Assembly (NCBI GenBank): GCA_009731375.1
Contig: BJOX01000017.1
Location: 648,719-681,654 of the forward strand
Source of the DNA: Paulinella micropora
Lineage: Eukaryota; Cercozoa; Imbricatea; Euglyphida
Reading direction: 5' to 3'
DNA: 32,936 nucleotides
A model generated the notes under the pieces. The model ran no database searches, was not told where the DNA came from, and saw only the letters and a list, made by a program, of their open reading frames with translations. A program made the position numbers and the translations under genes. This document shows, in pieces, positions 12,401-18,733 of the stretch. Position 1 is the stretch's first letter; each line of letters begins with the position of its first letter.

Positions 12401-15400
12401 GAAGAAGCAGAAGCAGAAGCAGAAGAAGCAGAAGCAGAAGAAGCAGAAGAAGCAGAAGAAGAGAACGCAGAAGACGAGAGAACGCAGAAGACGAAGAGAA
12501 CGCAGAAGACGAAGAGAACGAAGAAGAAGCAGAGAACGAAGAAGAAGCAGAGNNNNNNNNNNTGCCAAAATGTTGTTCGTTCTCTAGCGCGACCCACACA
12601 AACAATGAAGCAAGAAATTTTTATAACTTACACTGCAACAGAAGCGCGCGCCTGTCTCATAAGCTCCTGGAAGCTGGAAGCCTTGCGCGGGACGGCAAAA
12701 AGGTTGAAGACATATTGGGACGGTTTTGACGGAGTGCCCTCCAACAGGATAGCCAGTTCTGCGGCTTGCTCCGGGCTTATCGCGGAAGTATGCTCAGGCG
12801 CTTGGAACAAGGGGCATTTTTCATCGCTGAGGTACTGGGACCATTCCTCTTCAGGAGAGAGTTCTTGTTTGTGATCGTCTGCTTCGGACCTAACATGAGT
12901 GAATCCATGCATTCGCAAAGTGTAGATAGAAAGAAGCAGTTGCAAACATCAAAATTTCATACCTTTTAAGGATGTCTTCGGTTTTCTGGATCAGCTCCCG
13001 GAAAGTGGTCCCTTTCACTCCACGGGACAGCATGGTTACGAGCGCTTTGGTCGGCTTTCCAGGGGTGCCACCATTTACCAGAACTTGCAGCTTGACGGCC
13101 TGCTTGGGCTTGATAGGAATACGAACAACTTTCTCTGGGAAGAAAGGGCAGTCCGGCAAATTCAAGTAATATGTCAGCTCCTCGACGTCCTCCAGCTCTG
13201 GATCAACGAATTGCTTGGACCTGCAGCAGGCAGACACGTTGAGAAAAATACCAGTCATGCCACGGAGAACAGATGCAACCACAACACAATGATACTTACA
13301 CAGCGACGACCGTCTCCGCGAATAACAGAAGCTCTTCCATGGTCTCCGCCTTGAATGGCAGGGCTGTGAGCTGCATCAAGTACGTTGAAGGCTCTGAAGG
13401 TGAACCCCCAAGCAACGAATGAAGTTGGCCTGCTTGCTCCTTGGTGACAAATATTGGAACAGAATGGTCCAGAAGAGGGCAAGTCAGGTTGTTAAGGAAC
13501 GCATGGAACTCGGCTTGCGACGTAATTTTGGATTGGTAAGCTTTCGCTGCTATCATGAGATCGTCGACAGTGCTAAATTGTTGTTTCTCCTTCTTGAATG
13601 TTTGCAGGCATTTCATGGCCTGGTCGCCAGCGATGGTCACGAGCCTGGAGACATCCCAAGGAGATATCTGTTCGTTGGGGTGCTTAAACAGCCCTGAGTT
13701 GGGACTCGACATGTATTCCAGCAGCTTTTGTCGCATCGCAAGTTCTCGCATGGACGTGGACTTGCGCTCTCCCATGGGCCTTCGCCAAGCCTTCGCTAGC
13801 ATAGAAGTCGAGCGCGATCTTTTCACGTCTTCCGCAACCTCCTCGCTGTCAATGATCTTCTTTAACGCCTCTTCAGTGAAAGCGATACGGTCGTGGTCAG
13901 GCTCTTCTAAAGATTGAAGAAAGGCAAGTAGATTTACAGACACATATGATTAATTATATGTACATGTACAATCAACATATAATAAACATAGAGCATACAT
14001 CATGATACATACATGCATGCATATTTATGCAAAAACCCATCATATGTAGGCATACATGCACAAATATATATGCTATGGCTGGATTGGTTGTTATTGGTAT
14101 GATAACATGGGTCTCGCCGCATAGGACACGTAATCTGCGTTCCTAAAAATATTGAGCAACACTTCAAAATGCAACTATGCTGGTGTTGTCCTTACCTTTC
14201 CGTTTCCCGAACCGCAGGCCAGTTGCCTTGGCAATGTCAGCTGGAGTCATCGAAGGTCCATCGGCTTTATCGATAGAAGAGACTTCGCCCGCACCGGCAA
14301 CACCGTTAAACGTCGCTGAAGAATCAGGACGAGGAGGAGAAGGAACTGAGACAGCAGATGGAACAGCCTCTACGTCAGGCAAAACAGTTGGTACCGACGA
14401 CTCAGAGTTAGAAAGATCATGCATTGCATCGCGCGTAGACAAAGGATCGCTGGATTCAAAATAGAAAATATCATCCTGAACGTCAGCAGTGGAAGAGGAG
14501 CCAGAAGCAACAGATGCGGCTGCACCCAAGGAAGGAGAAGCCCCAGTTTGGCCTGTGTCCTGAGTTTGGCCCGTGTACTCAGTGTGGCCCGTGTACTCAG
14601 TATGGCCCGTATCTCCGCTGACAAGGTATACCAAATGCAGCATGGCAGCCGTCACTTCGGGCGAGTGTCGTTCCAACATGTCAGTGCCCAAGACCTTTTT
14701 AAGCACGAAGCCCACTACAGAAGGGTCACGTTCTTGCAAGATGCCTCGTAGCGCCTGCAGCCGTTCGTGAACCATACTGTCTGATGGGTTCTCAAGGTTC
14801 CCCGTTTCGTCTAGCCGTCTATAAAGCATACTTGGTGATGGATCCGACACGCGCTCTAACGTTTCCTGTGAGCGAAAACCTTGATGTCCATGACCCGCAC
14901 TTCCTGATGGTTGCGACTCCCTTCCAAGTGTGCGAGAAACTAGCTTTCCACTTCCTGTTGGATCAGACGCGCGCTCCTGCTTCTCCGTTTCCTCTGAGCG
15001 AGCATCTACCTGTCCGTAAACAATGCTTGCTGATAGGTTAGACATGCGCTGAGGCTTCTCGATTTCCTCAGAACTAGCACTAAACCTTCCCGCTTCTGTC
15101 TGAGATTGCCTTGACCCGTTCTGTTCTGCTTGGTTGTTTGCATGGCTTGGATCGTCCCCAGCGTTTATGTCCTCAGCGGTTATGTGCACCAAGTGGACCA
15201 GAGCGGCCGCTACATCGGGGTGCCTTTCCATCATGCCAACATCGAGAGCACCTCTAATAAGATTGCCCAGAGCTTTTGTATTCGTTTCGTTGGCAGAGGC
15301 TTTCAAAAGGACACCCATCTCAATTTTCCTATCAGCCGACAATCTTTCCTGGGATTGACGACTGCCCCGGGGCATACCGTTGCGAGATGTGAGCTCCGAG

Positions 15401-16272
15401 GAAGCCTGGTTGGAACGCCTTGGTAGGACGAAGGTCGAAGCTAGAGTTCTTTTACGCAATTCTTCCTCCTGCAGCTGGGCTAGTTCAAGTTCTGTTAAAA
15501 TTCGTTCGTGTTGGCTGGCAATGTCTTTCACAACAGCACCCTGCAAATCTGCCTTCCAGTCTGCTTTCGTATTATGTTTCCTGGAGGTGATTTCGGACAT
15601 GAGGCTTTTCCATTGGAGCTTCCTTTGTTCCACACTCTGCCCCACGATCTCCGGACGAACATAATGATGATGCTTGACTTCCTGTTGCGTGCCTTCTATA
15701 AACCATTTCGCCAGAAGACGAGCCCTGTTAGATCTAGAGTCCCTAGGAGAGCTTGCAAACCCCGGCTTCTCAGACTCTTTCTCCACAAAACTTTTCGCCA
15801 GCAAACGGGTGCTAGAATGCCTGGTCTGATGATCGACAGGCTCTTTCTCTGTGTCTTCAACAAACTTTCTCGCCAGCGCACGTGTGCTAGATTCTCTAGG
15901 AGGGCTTTTGGTATTTGCCGGAATCTGTGAGTTGTCGACAGACTGTCTCTCTGTGCCTTCAACAAATCTTTTCGCCAGATGACGCGCGCTAGATTCCCTA
16001 GGAGGACTTGCAATCCCCCTATATTCCCTTGGAGGGCTCACTGCGATCCTCGAAATCTGTGAGTTGTCGACAGACTCTCTCTCCGTGCCTTCTTCAAATC
16101 TTCTGGCCAGCAGACGCGCGCTAGATTCCCTAGGAGGACTTGCAATCCCCCTAGAGTCCCTAGCAGGGCTCACTGCATCCGTGTCTCGTATTGCAAAGCT
16201 TCTCACCAGCATACGCGCGCTAGGCCCTGCAGCCCCCGGGCTCTGCGACTTGTCGCCACGAACTTTCTCCAT
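820..16272 (-). CDS. Large multi-exon PH-domain protein gene (19 exons, about 2,800 aa, 3' end uncertain)
   Basis: Seen: a chain of minus-strand exons whose GT-AG boundaries and phases join without a frame break: 14196-16272, 13300-13906, 12963-13220, 12632-12889, 11088-11790, 9620-10987, 8844-9061, 5647-6821, 5186-5445, 4759-4870, 4518-4620, 4197-4281, 3764-3855, 3489-3580, 3109-3242, 2413-2899, 2124-2176, 1434(or 1418)-1466 and 820-1141. The only domain I can name is a PH domain near the C-terminus (E13-E16). The rest is disordered Ser/Pro/Thr-rich sequence, acidic patches and three private repeat families. Known: PH domains bind phosphoinositides or protein partners at membranes. Inferred: a cortical or membrane-linked scaffold. 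Weakest joins are E8/E9 (donor GTAGCT), E10/E11 (donor GTCGAC) and E18/E19. It could be two adjacent genes, but the phase agreement argues for one. The true start could lie upstream, because a pyrimidine tract plus TAGTAG precedes the first ATG. Confidence 0.72.
1143..1411. repeat. (GATA)n/(GGTA)n microsatellite, intron E18-E19
   Basis: Pure tetranucleotide array between two small exons. It supplies the E19 acceptor (CTATCTATAG). Confidence 0.95.
1434..1466 (-). CDS. E18: tiny exon in microsatellite, 3' boundary ambiguous
   Basis: Acceptor TGTGTATAG|GCTCTG in phase 0 encodes [11 protein letters not shown]. The donor is either TCAAA|GTCGAC (end at 1434, phase 0, joins E19 directly) or a GC-type donor ACAG|GCGAGC (end at 1418), which would need a different E19 acceptor. 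The frame also stays open into the TATC repeat, because TATC read in triplets has no stop. Confidence 0.5.
1476..2119. repeat. TACA/CACA/CAGA/CATG mosaic microsatellite, intron E17-E18
   Basis: Alternating purine-pyrimidine blocks: TACATA, CAGGTATGCATA, ACACAG, CAGATA and CATGTA, about 640 bp. Long alternating stretches of this kind can adopt Z-DNA. Confidence 0.95.
2124..2176 (-). CDS. E17: 53-bp exon
   Basis: Embedded between ATGT and TACA microsatellites. Acceptor TACATAG|GAGG is formed by the repeat itself; donor ATGCAG|GTATAT. Phase 1 in, phase 0 out. It encodes [17 protein letters not shown]. Non-repetitive content and exact phase fit support it. Confidence 0.6.
2177..2287. repeat. (ATGT)n/(ATGC)n microsatellite
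   Basis: Tetranucleotide repeat directly upstream of E17, in the E16-E17 intron. Confidence 0.9.
2282..2350. repeat. 69-bp duplicated exon-end segment, copy A
   Basis: Matches 2381-2449 at 61 of 69 positions by eye. It duplicates the last part of E16 and its donor. On the minus strand copy A would still encode [12 protein letters not shown], but the donor context is ACCT|GT. It now lies in the intron. Confidence 0.85.
2381..2449. repeat. 69-bp duplicated exon-end segment, copy B
   Basis: The copy that contains the used end of E16 ([12 protein letters not shown] and donor ACCG|GTCAAG). The two copies are 99 bp apart with TG-rich sequence between them. Confidence 0.85.
2413..2899 (-). CDS. 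E16: PH C-terminal helix and charged tail
   Basis: Acceptor GTCCCTGCAG|GCTTCG, phase 0. It opens with [20 protein letters not shown], which matches the PH C-terminal helix with its near-invariant Trp. Then follows a Lys/Glu-rich, probably helical segment ([20 protein letters not shown], then [20 protein letters not shown], then SFIRSLEKN). The exon ends [12 protein letters not shown] at donor ACCG|GTCAAG (phase 1). The donor lies inside a duplicated 69-bp segment (see repeats). Confidence 0.85.
3109..3242 (-). CDS. E15: PH domain, middle strands
   Basis: Acceptor CATGTGTTAG|GCGCG, donor TTGCGG|GTACAC, phase 1 in and phase 0 out. It encodes [27 protein letters not shown] and VNRVFLLR. The last piece fits the PH strand before the C-terminal helix (F-x-L-x-A). 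Confidence 0.75.
3489..3580 (-). CDS. E14: PH domain, strands 2-3
   Basis: Acceptor GGGTAG|GTAC completes the Arg codon so that the product reads W-K-R-R-Y-F-V-L-T, the hallmark second PH strand. It continues with [13 protein letters not shown] and APLALIPT. The donor ACCG|GTCAAA has C at +3 and leaves phase 1. Confidence 0.82.
3764..3855 (-). CDS. E13: PH domain, strand 1
   Basis: Acceptor GTGTTTCCAG|GCGGCG, donor GCGAAG|GTATGG, phase 0 in and phase 2 out. It encodes [20 protein letters not shown], then [10 protein letters not shown]. The GYLLKKS...W-K-x-R pattern is the classic start of a PH domain (G-x-L-x-K, then W-x-x-R before the second strand). The Lys/Arg residues are where phosphoinositide-binding PH domains contact the head group. 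Confidence 0.85.
3856..4196 (-). other. Intron between E12 and E13
   Basis: 341 bp of non-repetitive sequence, donor GTTCGT and acceptor TTTCCAG. No further coding signal seen. Confidence 0.6.
4197..4281 (-). CDS. E12: short acidic helical exon
   Basis: Acceptor TTTTGTTCAG|GGAGG completes the split Glu codon from E11; donor GAGCAG|GTTCGT leaves phase 0. It encodes [19 protein letters not shown] then KTLLTREQ, a Glu-rich helix directly before the PH domain. Confidence 0.72.
4518..4620 (-). CDS. E11: short acidic exon
   Basis: Acceptor TGGTGTGCAG|TGCTG, donor TCAGA|GTATGT, phase 1 in and phase 2 out. The product is [20 protein letters not shown] followed by [14 protein letters not shown]. Acidic with Ser-Asp/Glu sites typical of casein kinase 2 targets (inferred). 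Confidence 0.7.
4759..4870 (-). CDS. E10: short Ser-rich exon
   Basis: Acceptor CTCCTGTGCAG|AGTCCC and phase 0 match E9. It encodes [18 protein letters not shown] and continues to QLEIP. The donor giving phase 1 is CCCAG|GTCGAC, unusual because of C at +3, but it joins E11 in frame. Confidence 0.6.
4871..5185 (-). other. Intron between E9 and E10 with poly(G) and assembly gap
   Basis: Donor GTAAGC, acceptor TGTGCAG. It contains a G homopolymer (about 4964-4992), an N run at 4993-5055 and more G on the far side, so the true homopolymer or repeat length is unknown. Confidence 0.8.
5186..5445 (-). CDS. E9: Ser/Pro-rich exon
   Basis: Acceptor is TTGATTAG|ATCAAC after a T-rich tract; donor is CTTTTG|GTAAGC. 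Phase 1 in, phase 0 out. It encodes [18 protein letters not shown], then RVTPTPKGK and [14 protein letters not shown], the same low-complexity style as E8. That supports continuity of the gene across the E8/E9 junction. Confidence 0.75.
5647..6821 (-). CDS. E8: Ser/Pro-rich exon with 18- and 16-residue tandem repeats
   Basis: Acceptor GGATGCTAG|GACGGG matches phase 2 from E7. The first residues ([14 protein letters not shown], then DYIERLQIE) complete the E7 fold. The rest is disordered: SQYGSV and TPRS motifs, three 16-residue units ([16 protein letters not shown] type), three 18-residue units ([18 protein letters not shown] type), a basic cluster [11 protein letters not shown] resembling a nuclear-localisation signal, and more SP sites. 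I end it at ATGG|GTAGCT (phase 1), which joins E9. If that weak donor is wrong, the frame runs ten more codons (including the codon split by the donor) to TAG near 5621 and the gene would end here. Confidence 0.75.
6052..6213 (-). repeat. 54-bp coding minisatellite, 3 units
   Basis: Three adjacent 54-bp units in E8, differing at a few bases, encoding the 18-residue [22 protein letters not shown] unit. A partial further unit follows at 6214. Confidence 0.9.
6260..6372 (-). repeat. 48-bp coding minisatellite, about 2.4 units
   Basis: Units start at 6260, 6308 and 6356 within E8, encoding [20 protein letters not shown] 16-residue repeats. Confidence 0.9.
6822..8843 (-). other. Intron between E7 and E8 holding the GAA tract
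   Basis: Donor AG|GTGAGA at 8843, acceptor GGATGCTAG at 6822. It consists of the GAA tract plus about 290 bp of AT-rich unique sequence with a 10-N gap (6936-6945) beside a poly(A) run. Confidence 0.75.
7112..8832. repeat. 1.7-kb (GAA)n tract with ordered sub-blocks
   Basis: Starts (CAA)n(CAG)n, then pure GAA, a GCAGAAGAA block (about 7368-7490), GAAAGAA blocks, GGA patches and GAA again. The coding strand is all TTC/CTT. Long GAA/TTC repeats are known to form triplex DNA and to slow transcription (as in the human FXN intron). The long ORFs across it are compositional artefacts. Confidence 0.97.
8844..9061 (-). CDS. E7: Trp-rich globular exon
   Basis: Acceptor TTTGTGTCAG|CCTCGC follows a TG repeat that serves as the pyrimidine-tract region; donor CTTAG|GTGAGA, phase 0 in and phase 2 out. 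It encodes [36 protein letters not shown] and a helix leading to RPMFLFNLR. It looks like one folded domain that continues into the start of E8. Not recognised. The adjacent downstream intron is the 1.7-kb GAA tract. Confidence 0.82.
9067..9319. repeat. (CA)n, (CT)n and (TA)n blocks, intron E6-E7
   Basis: CA block about 9067-9124, C/CT/TTTC pyrimidine block about 9164-9287, TA block about 9288-9319. Confidence 0.95.
9399..9580. repeat. Poly(C), assembly gap and (CA)n
   Basis: A C homopolymer runs into an N gap at 9440-9530, with CA repeats on the far side. Part of the E6-E7 intron. Confidence 0.95.
9620..10987 (-). CDS. E6: proline/serine-rich disordered exon with internal repeats
   Basis: Exactly 456 codons, phase 0 in (CCTAG|TCGTTT) and out (GAAAAG|GTGATA). 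It starts [18 protein letters not shown], probably completing the fold begun at the end of E5. Then come four copies of an [20 protein letters not shown] unit, several PPPPP runs, [10 protein letters not shown] repeats (a 39-bp DNA repeat at 9883-9960) and an RGDGGSPS pair. It ends with a KPKPKPKPK basic stretch and a hydrophobic [10 protein letters not shown] segment. Proline runs of this kind can bind SH3, WW or EVH1 domains or profilin; that role is inferred. Confidence 0.82.
9883..9960 (-). repeat. 39-bp coding direct repeat, 2 units
   Basis: Two near-identical 39-bp units in E6, encoding [11 protein letters not shown](G) twice. Confidence 0.9.
11088..11790 (-). CDS. E5: acidic and Ser/Lys-rich linker exon
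   Basis: Acceptor TTTGCAG|ATATCG restores phase 2; donor ATTGGAAAG|GTATGT leaves phase 0. It starts [15 protein letters not shown], followed by a strongly acidic run of Asp residues (DNA about 11680-11740). A low-complexity linker of [13 protein letters not shown] and KESPVLPT motifs follows. A compact, probably folded end carries [14 protein letters not shown] and [16 protein letters not shown]. No known domain recognised. Confidence 0.82.
11899..12571. repeat. GGA/GAA/GCAGAAGAA tract with three gaps, intron E4-E5
   Basis: Purine tract on the plus strand with N runs at 11952-12015, 12323-12332 and 12553-12562. Sub-blocks are GGA, GAA, GGAGAA, GCAGAA and a higher-order GAACGCAGAAGAC unit near the right end. 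Confidence 0.95.
12632..12889 (-). CDS. E4: 258-bp exon encoding repeat-domain copy 4
   Basis: Acceptor ACTCATGTTAG|GTCC, donor GTTGCAGT|GTAAGT, phase 2 in and out. It encodes [10 protein letters not shown], then [23 protein letters not shown] and FQELMRQA, parallel to E3. The following intron (11791-12631) is mostly GAA/GGA microsatellite with three gaps. Confidence 0.85.
12963..13220 (-). CDS. E3: 258-bp exon encoding repeat-domain copy 3
   Basis: Acceptor CTGCTGCAG|GTCC, donor TTAAAAG|GTATGA, phase 2 in and phase 2 out. The product has an acidic lead (PELEDVEEL), then the domain with [21 protein letters not shown] and FRELIQK. Length and phase are identical to E4, so the pair looks like an exon duplication. 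Confidence 0.85.
13300..13906 (-). CDS. E2: exon with first two copies of the CPLF/GGTP repeat domain
   Basis: Acceptor is ATCTTTAG|AAGAG after a pyrimidine-rich tract; donor is GCTGT|GTAAGT. It takes phase 1 from E1 and leaves phase 2. It begins [10 protein letters not shown], then a basic Ser/Arg stretch containing STSMLAKAW (like the E1 motif). A divergent repeat-domain copy follows (DNA 13533-13724), then a clear copy (DNA 13300-13508) with TCPLL, KEQAGQL and GGSPSEPS. The final copy ends exactly at the exon boundary, as do the copies in E3 and E4. Confidence 0.85.
13907..14195 (-). other. Intron between E1 and E2
   Basis: 289 bp, donor GTAAGG, acceptor ATCTTTAG, AT-rich with TACATG motifs. 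No other feature seen. Confidence 0.75.
14196..16272 (-). CDS. E1: N-terminal exon with SARxLAKxF repeats and a two-copy helical repeat
   Basis: Open frame of 692 codons from ATG at 16272, ending ...RFGKRK at donor AAAG|GTAAGG (phase 1). Residues 18-195 hold six copies of a motif close to S-S-A-R-x-L-A-K-x-F, five of them followed by acidic residues, separated by SPPRES-type linkers that look like proline-directed phosphorylation sites. Residues about 214-280 look helical and charged (WKSLMSEI, then [18 protein letters not shown]) and may form a coiled coil. Residues about 330-369 and a later segment (DNA 14608-14727) share an M-(M/L)-E-R-H pattern and a hydrophobic helix. A short TGHTEY-type tandem repeat follows. 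An in-frame TAG lies just upstream of the ATG, but it sits in a TAGTAG that could be a splice acceptor, so the start is not certain. Confidence 0.8.
14608..15285 (-). repeat. Two-copy MxERHxxVxAAxLHLV repeat (E1)
   Basis: Units at 15166-15285 and 14608-14727. Both contain a predicted helix, then M-(M/L)-E-R-H, an Asp/Glu-Val, A-A, and (L/M)-(V/L)-H-L-V-(H/Y). About 150 residues of disordered sequence separate them. Armadillo/HEAT-like two-helix units are possible; not recognised. Confidence 0.6.
15688..16221 (-). repeat. Six-copy S-x-A-R-x-L-A-K-x-F motif array (E1)
   Basis: Six units with cores [49 protein letters not shown] and [10 protein letters not shown]. Most are followed by VEGTE-like acid and separated by SPPRES linkers. 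Possible further copies are RTLASTF later in E1 and STSMLAKAW in E2. Short amphipathic basic helices are a plausible form. Confidence 0.75.
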
Positions 16273-16353
16273 TAAGGCAGGTCCCTACTACATTGAGAGA
16301 GAGGCAATAGGGGGAGAGGGGGGGAAATTGGCGGTGTGCAGGAGTCAAAAACG

Positions 16354-16397
<44 letters not shown>

Positions 16398-16469
16398 GAG
16401 GAGGAGGAGGAGGGCAGGGGGGTCCAAGGGCAATATCTATCTATCTGTCTGTCTGTCTGCCTATCTATA

Positions 16470-16535
<66 letters not shown>

Positions 16536-16537
16536 GA

Positions 16538-16590
<53 letters not shown>

Positions 16591-16639
16591 GTCTACCTGT
16601 CTGTCTACCTGTCTCTCTATCTCTCTCTCTCTCTCTATA

Positions 16640-16670
<31 letters not shown>

Positions 16671-16749
16671 TTATGTCTATCCACCCATCCATCAGTCCAT
16701 CGTTCAGTCCATCTATCATCCATGCATCTATCTTCCAACTATGTTAAAC

Positions 16750-16817
<68 letters not shown>

Positions 16818-16890
16818 GTCTGTCTGTCTGTGTATCTATCTATCTATCTATCTATCTACCTACCTACCTACCTACCTACCTACCTACCTA

Positions 16891-16921
<31 letters not shown>

Positions 16922-17053
16922 GTCTGCCTGCCTGTCTGTCTGTCGGTCTGCGTGCCTGTCTGTGTCTGTCTGTCTATCTATCCATCTATCTATCTATCCA
17001 TCTATCTATCCATCCATCTATCAACCTATCTATCTATCCATCTATCTATCAAC

Positions 17054-17119
<66 letters not shown>

Positions 17120-17139
17120 GTCTGTCTGTCTGTCTATGC

Positions 17140-17171
<32 letters not shown>

Positions 17172-17237
17172 GTCTATGCTTCCATGTATCCATGTATCAA
17201 TTTATGCATGTATCCATGTATCCATGGTATCCATGTT

Positions 17238-17276
<39 letters not shown>

Positions 17277-17298
17277 AGAGACTCTCTCTCTCTCTCCC

Positions 17299-17346
<48 letters not shown>

Positions 17347-17411
17347 TGTGTGTGTGTGTGTATGTGTGTGAGAGAGAGTGTGTGTGTGTGCGTGTGTGCG
17401 TGTGTGTTTGC

Positions 17412-17455
<44 letters not shown>

Positions 17456-17481
17456 TGTGTGTGTGTATGTAAGTAGTATGT

Positions 17482-17514
<33 letters not shown>

Positions 17515-17536
17515 GGAGAGAGAAAGAGAGAAAGAG

Positions 17537-17622
<86 letters not shown>

Positions 17623-17749
17623 AGAGACTCAGTCTCTCTCTTTCTCTCTCTCAGTCTCTCTCTCTCTCTCACACACACACAAACACACACATTCTCTCTC
17701 TCTCTCACAAACACACACATACATACACATATGCAACATTCTCTATCTC

Positions 17750-17784
<35 letters not shown>

Positions 17785-18154
17785 CACACACACACACACA
17801 CACTCTCTCTCTCTCTCCATACACACACAAACACACACACACAAACACACTCACACAAACACACACACAAACACACTCACACACACATACTCTCTCTCTC
17901 CGTCTCTCTCTGTCTCTCTCTCTCTCTCTCTTCCTGACACACACACACAAACACACACACACACACTCCTCTCTCATCTCTCTCTCTCTCTCTCTTTCTC
18001 ATCTGTCTCTCTCATCTCTCTCTCTCGTTCTTTCTCTCTTTCTCTTTCTCTTTCTCTTTATCTCTCTCTCGTCACAGGCTTGTCATCCATCTATGTATCT
18101 ATGTATCTGTCTATCTCTATCTGTCTATCTAACTATCTATCTAACTATCTAACC

Positions 18155-18198
<44 letters not shown>

Positions 18199-18436
18199 GT
18201 CTGTCTGTCTGTCTGACTGTCTGTCTGTCTGTCTGTGTCTTGTCTGTCTGTGTCTGTCTGTCTGTGTCTGTCTGTCTGTCAACCTACCTACCAACCTATC
18301 TATCCATCTATCTATCCATTTATCTATCCATCTATCTATTTATCTATCTATCTATCTATCTATCTATCTGCCTATCTATCTATCTATCTGCCTATCTATC
18401 TATCTATCTTCTATCTATCTATCTAGATCTATCGTT

Positions 18437-18495
18437 CTACGTACGAGTTTGCTGTCTCCTTTCCTTGATTTTTGTGTTTCTTTGCCTTTCTTTCC

Positions 18496-18496
<1 letters not shown>
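18437..18496. repeat. 60-bp direct repeat, copy 1
   Basis: Begins CTACGTACGAGTTTG and ends TTTCTTTCCC; matches 18673-18733 with a few differences. Confidence 0.85.
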
Positions 18497-18534
<38 letters not shown>

Positions 18535-18572
18535 CTTATCTATCTATCTATCTATCTATCTATTTCTCTCTA

Positions 18573-18636
<64 letters not shown>

Positions 18637-18672
18637 ATAGATATCTATCTATCTGTCTGTCTAGATAGCTAT

Positions 18673-18733
18673 CTACGTACGAGTTTGTCTATCTCCTTTC
18701 CTTGATTTTTGTGCTTCTTTGCCTTTCTTTCCC
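18673..18733. repeat. 60-bp direct repeat, copy 2
   Basis: Second copy of the CTACGTACGAGTTTG segment; the two enclose a TATC array. Confidence 0.85.

Larger units (their letters stand above)
12632..13724 (-). repeat. Four-copy protein repeat domain (E2-E4)
   Basis: Four units at 13533-13724, 13300-13508, 12963-13177 and 12632-12843. Three of the four share: aromatic-x-aromatic/x-L, then C-P-(L/F)-(L/F), about ten variable residues, a short helix around K/E-Q-A-x-x-L, a turn G-(S/T)-P-x-x-P, a hydrophobic helix, and a final (M/F)-x-E-L-(L/I/M) helix. The unit at 13533-13724 is divergent. I do not recognise a known family. Confidence 0.7.
16344..18733. repeat. Microsatellite mosaic upstream of the large gene
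   Basis: Blocks in order: (GA)n(GGA)n 16354-16415; (TATC)n with TGTC and TACC variants 16434-17180; CATGTATC; CT; GT; alternating GA/GT; (GA)n about 17494-17620; CT/CA; (TATC)n 17743-17782; CA/CT; TTTCTC; (TATC)/(TGTC) 18080-18425; and (TATC)n around 18497-18660. The plus strand is mostly pyrimidine-rich here, the reverse of the repeats inside the gene. No gene is supported. Confidence 0.95.

Noticed and set aside
12333-12552. Acidic plus-strand frame ([13 protein letters not shown]) in the E4-E5 intron
   Set aside because: Higher-order variant of the GAA/GCAGAA repeat, flanked by gaps. No start, splice or protein context.
16434-18733. Plus-strand ORFs in the TATC/CT/CA mosaic
   Set aside because: Pure microsatellite translation.
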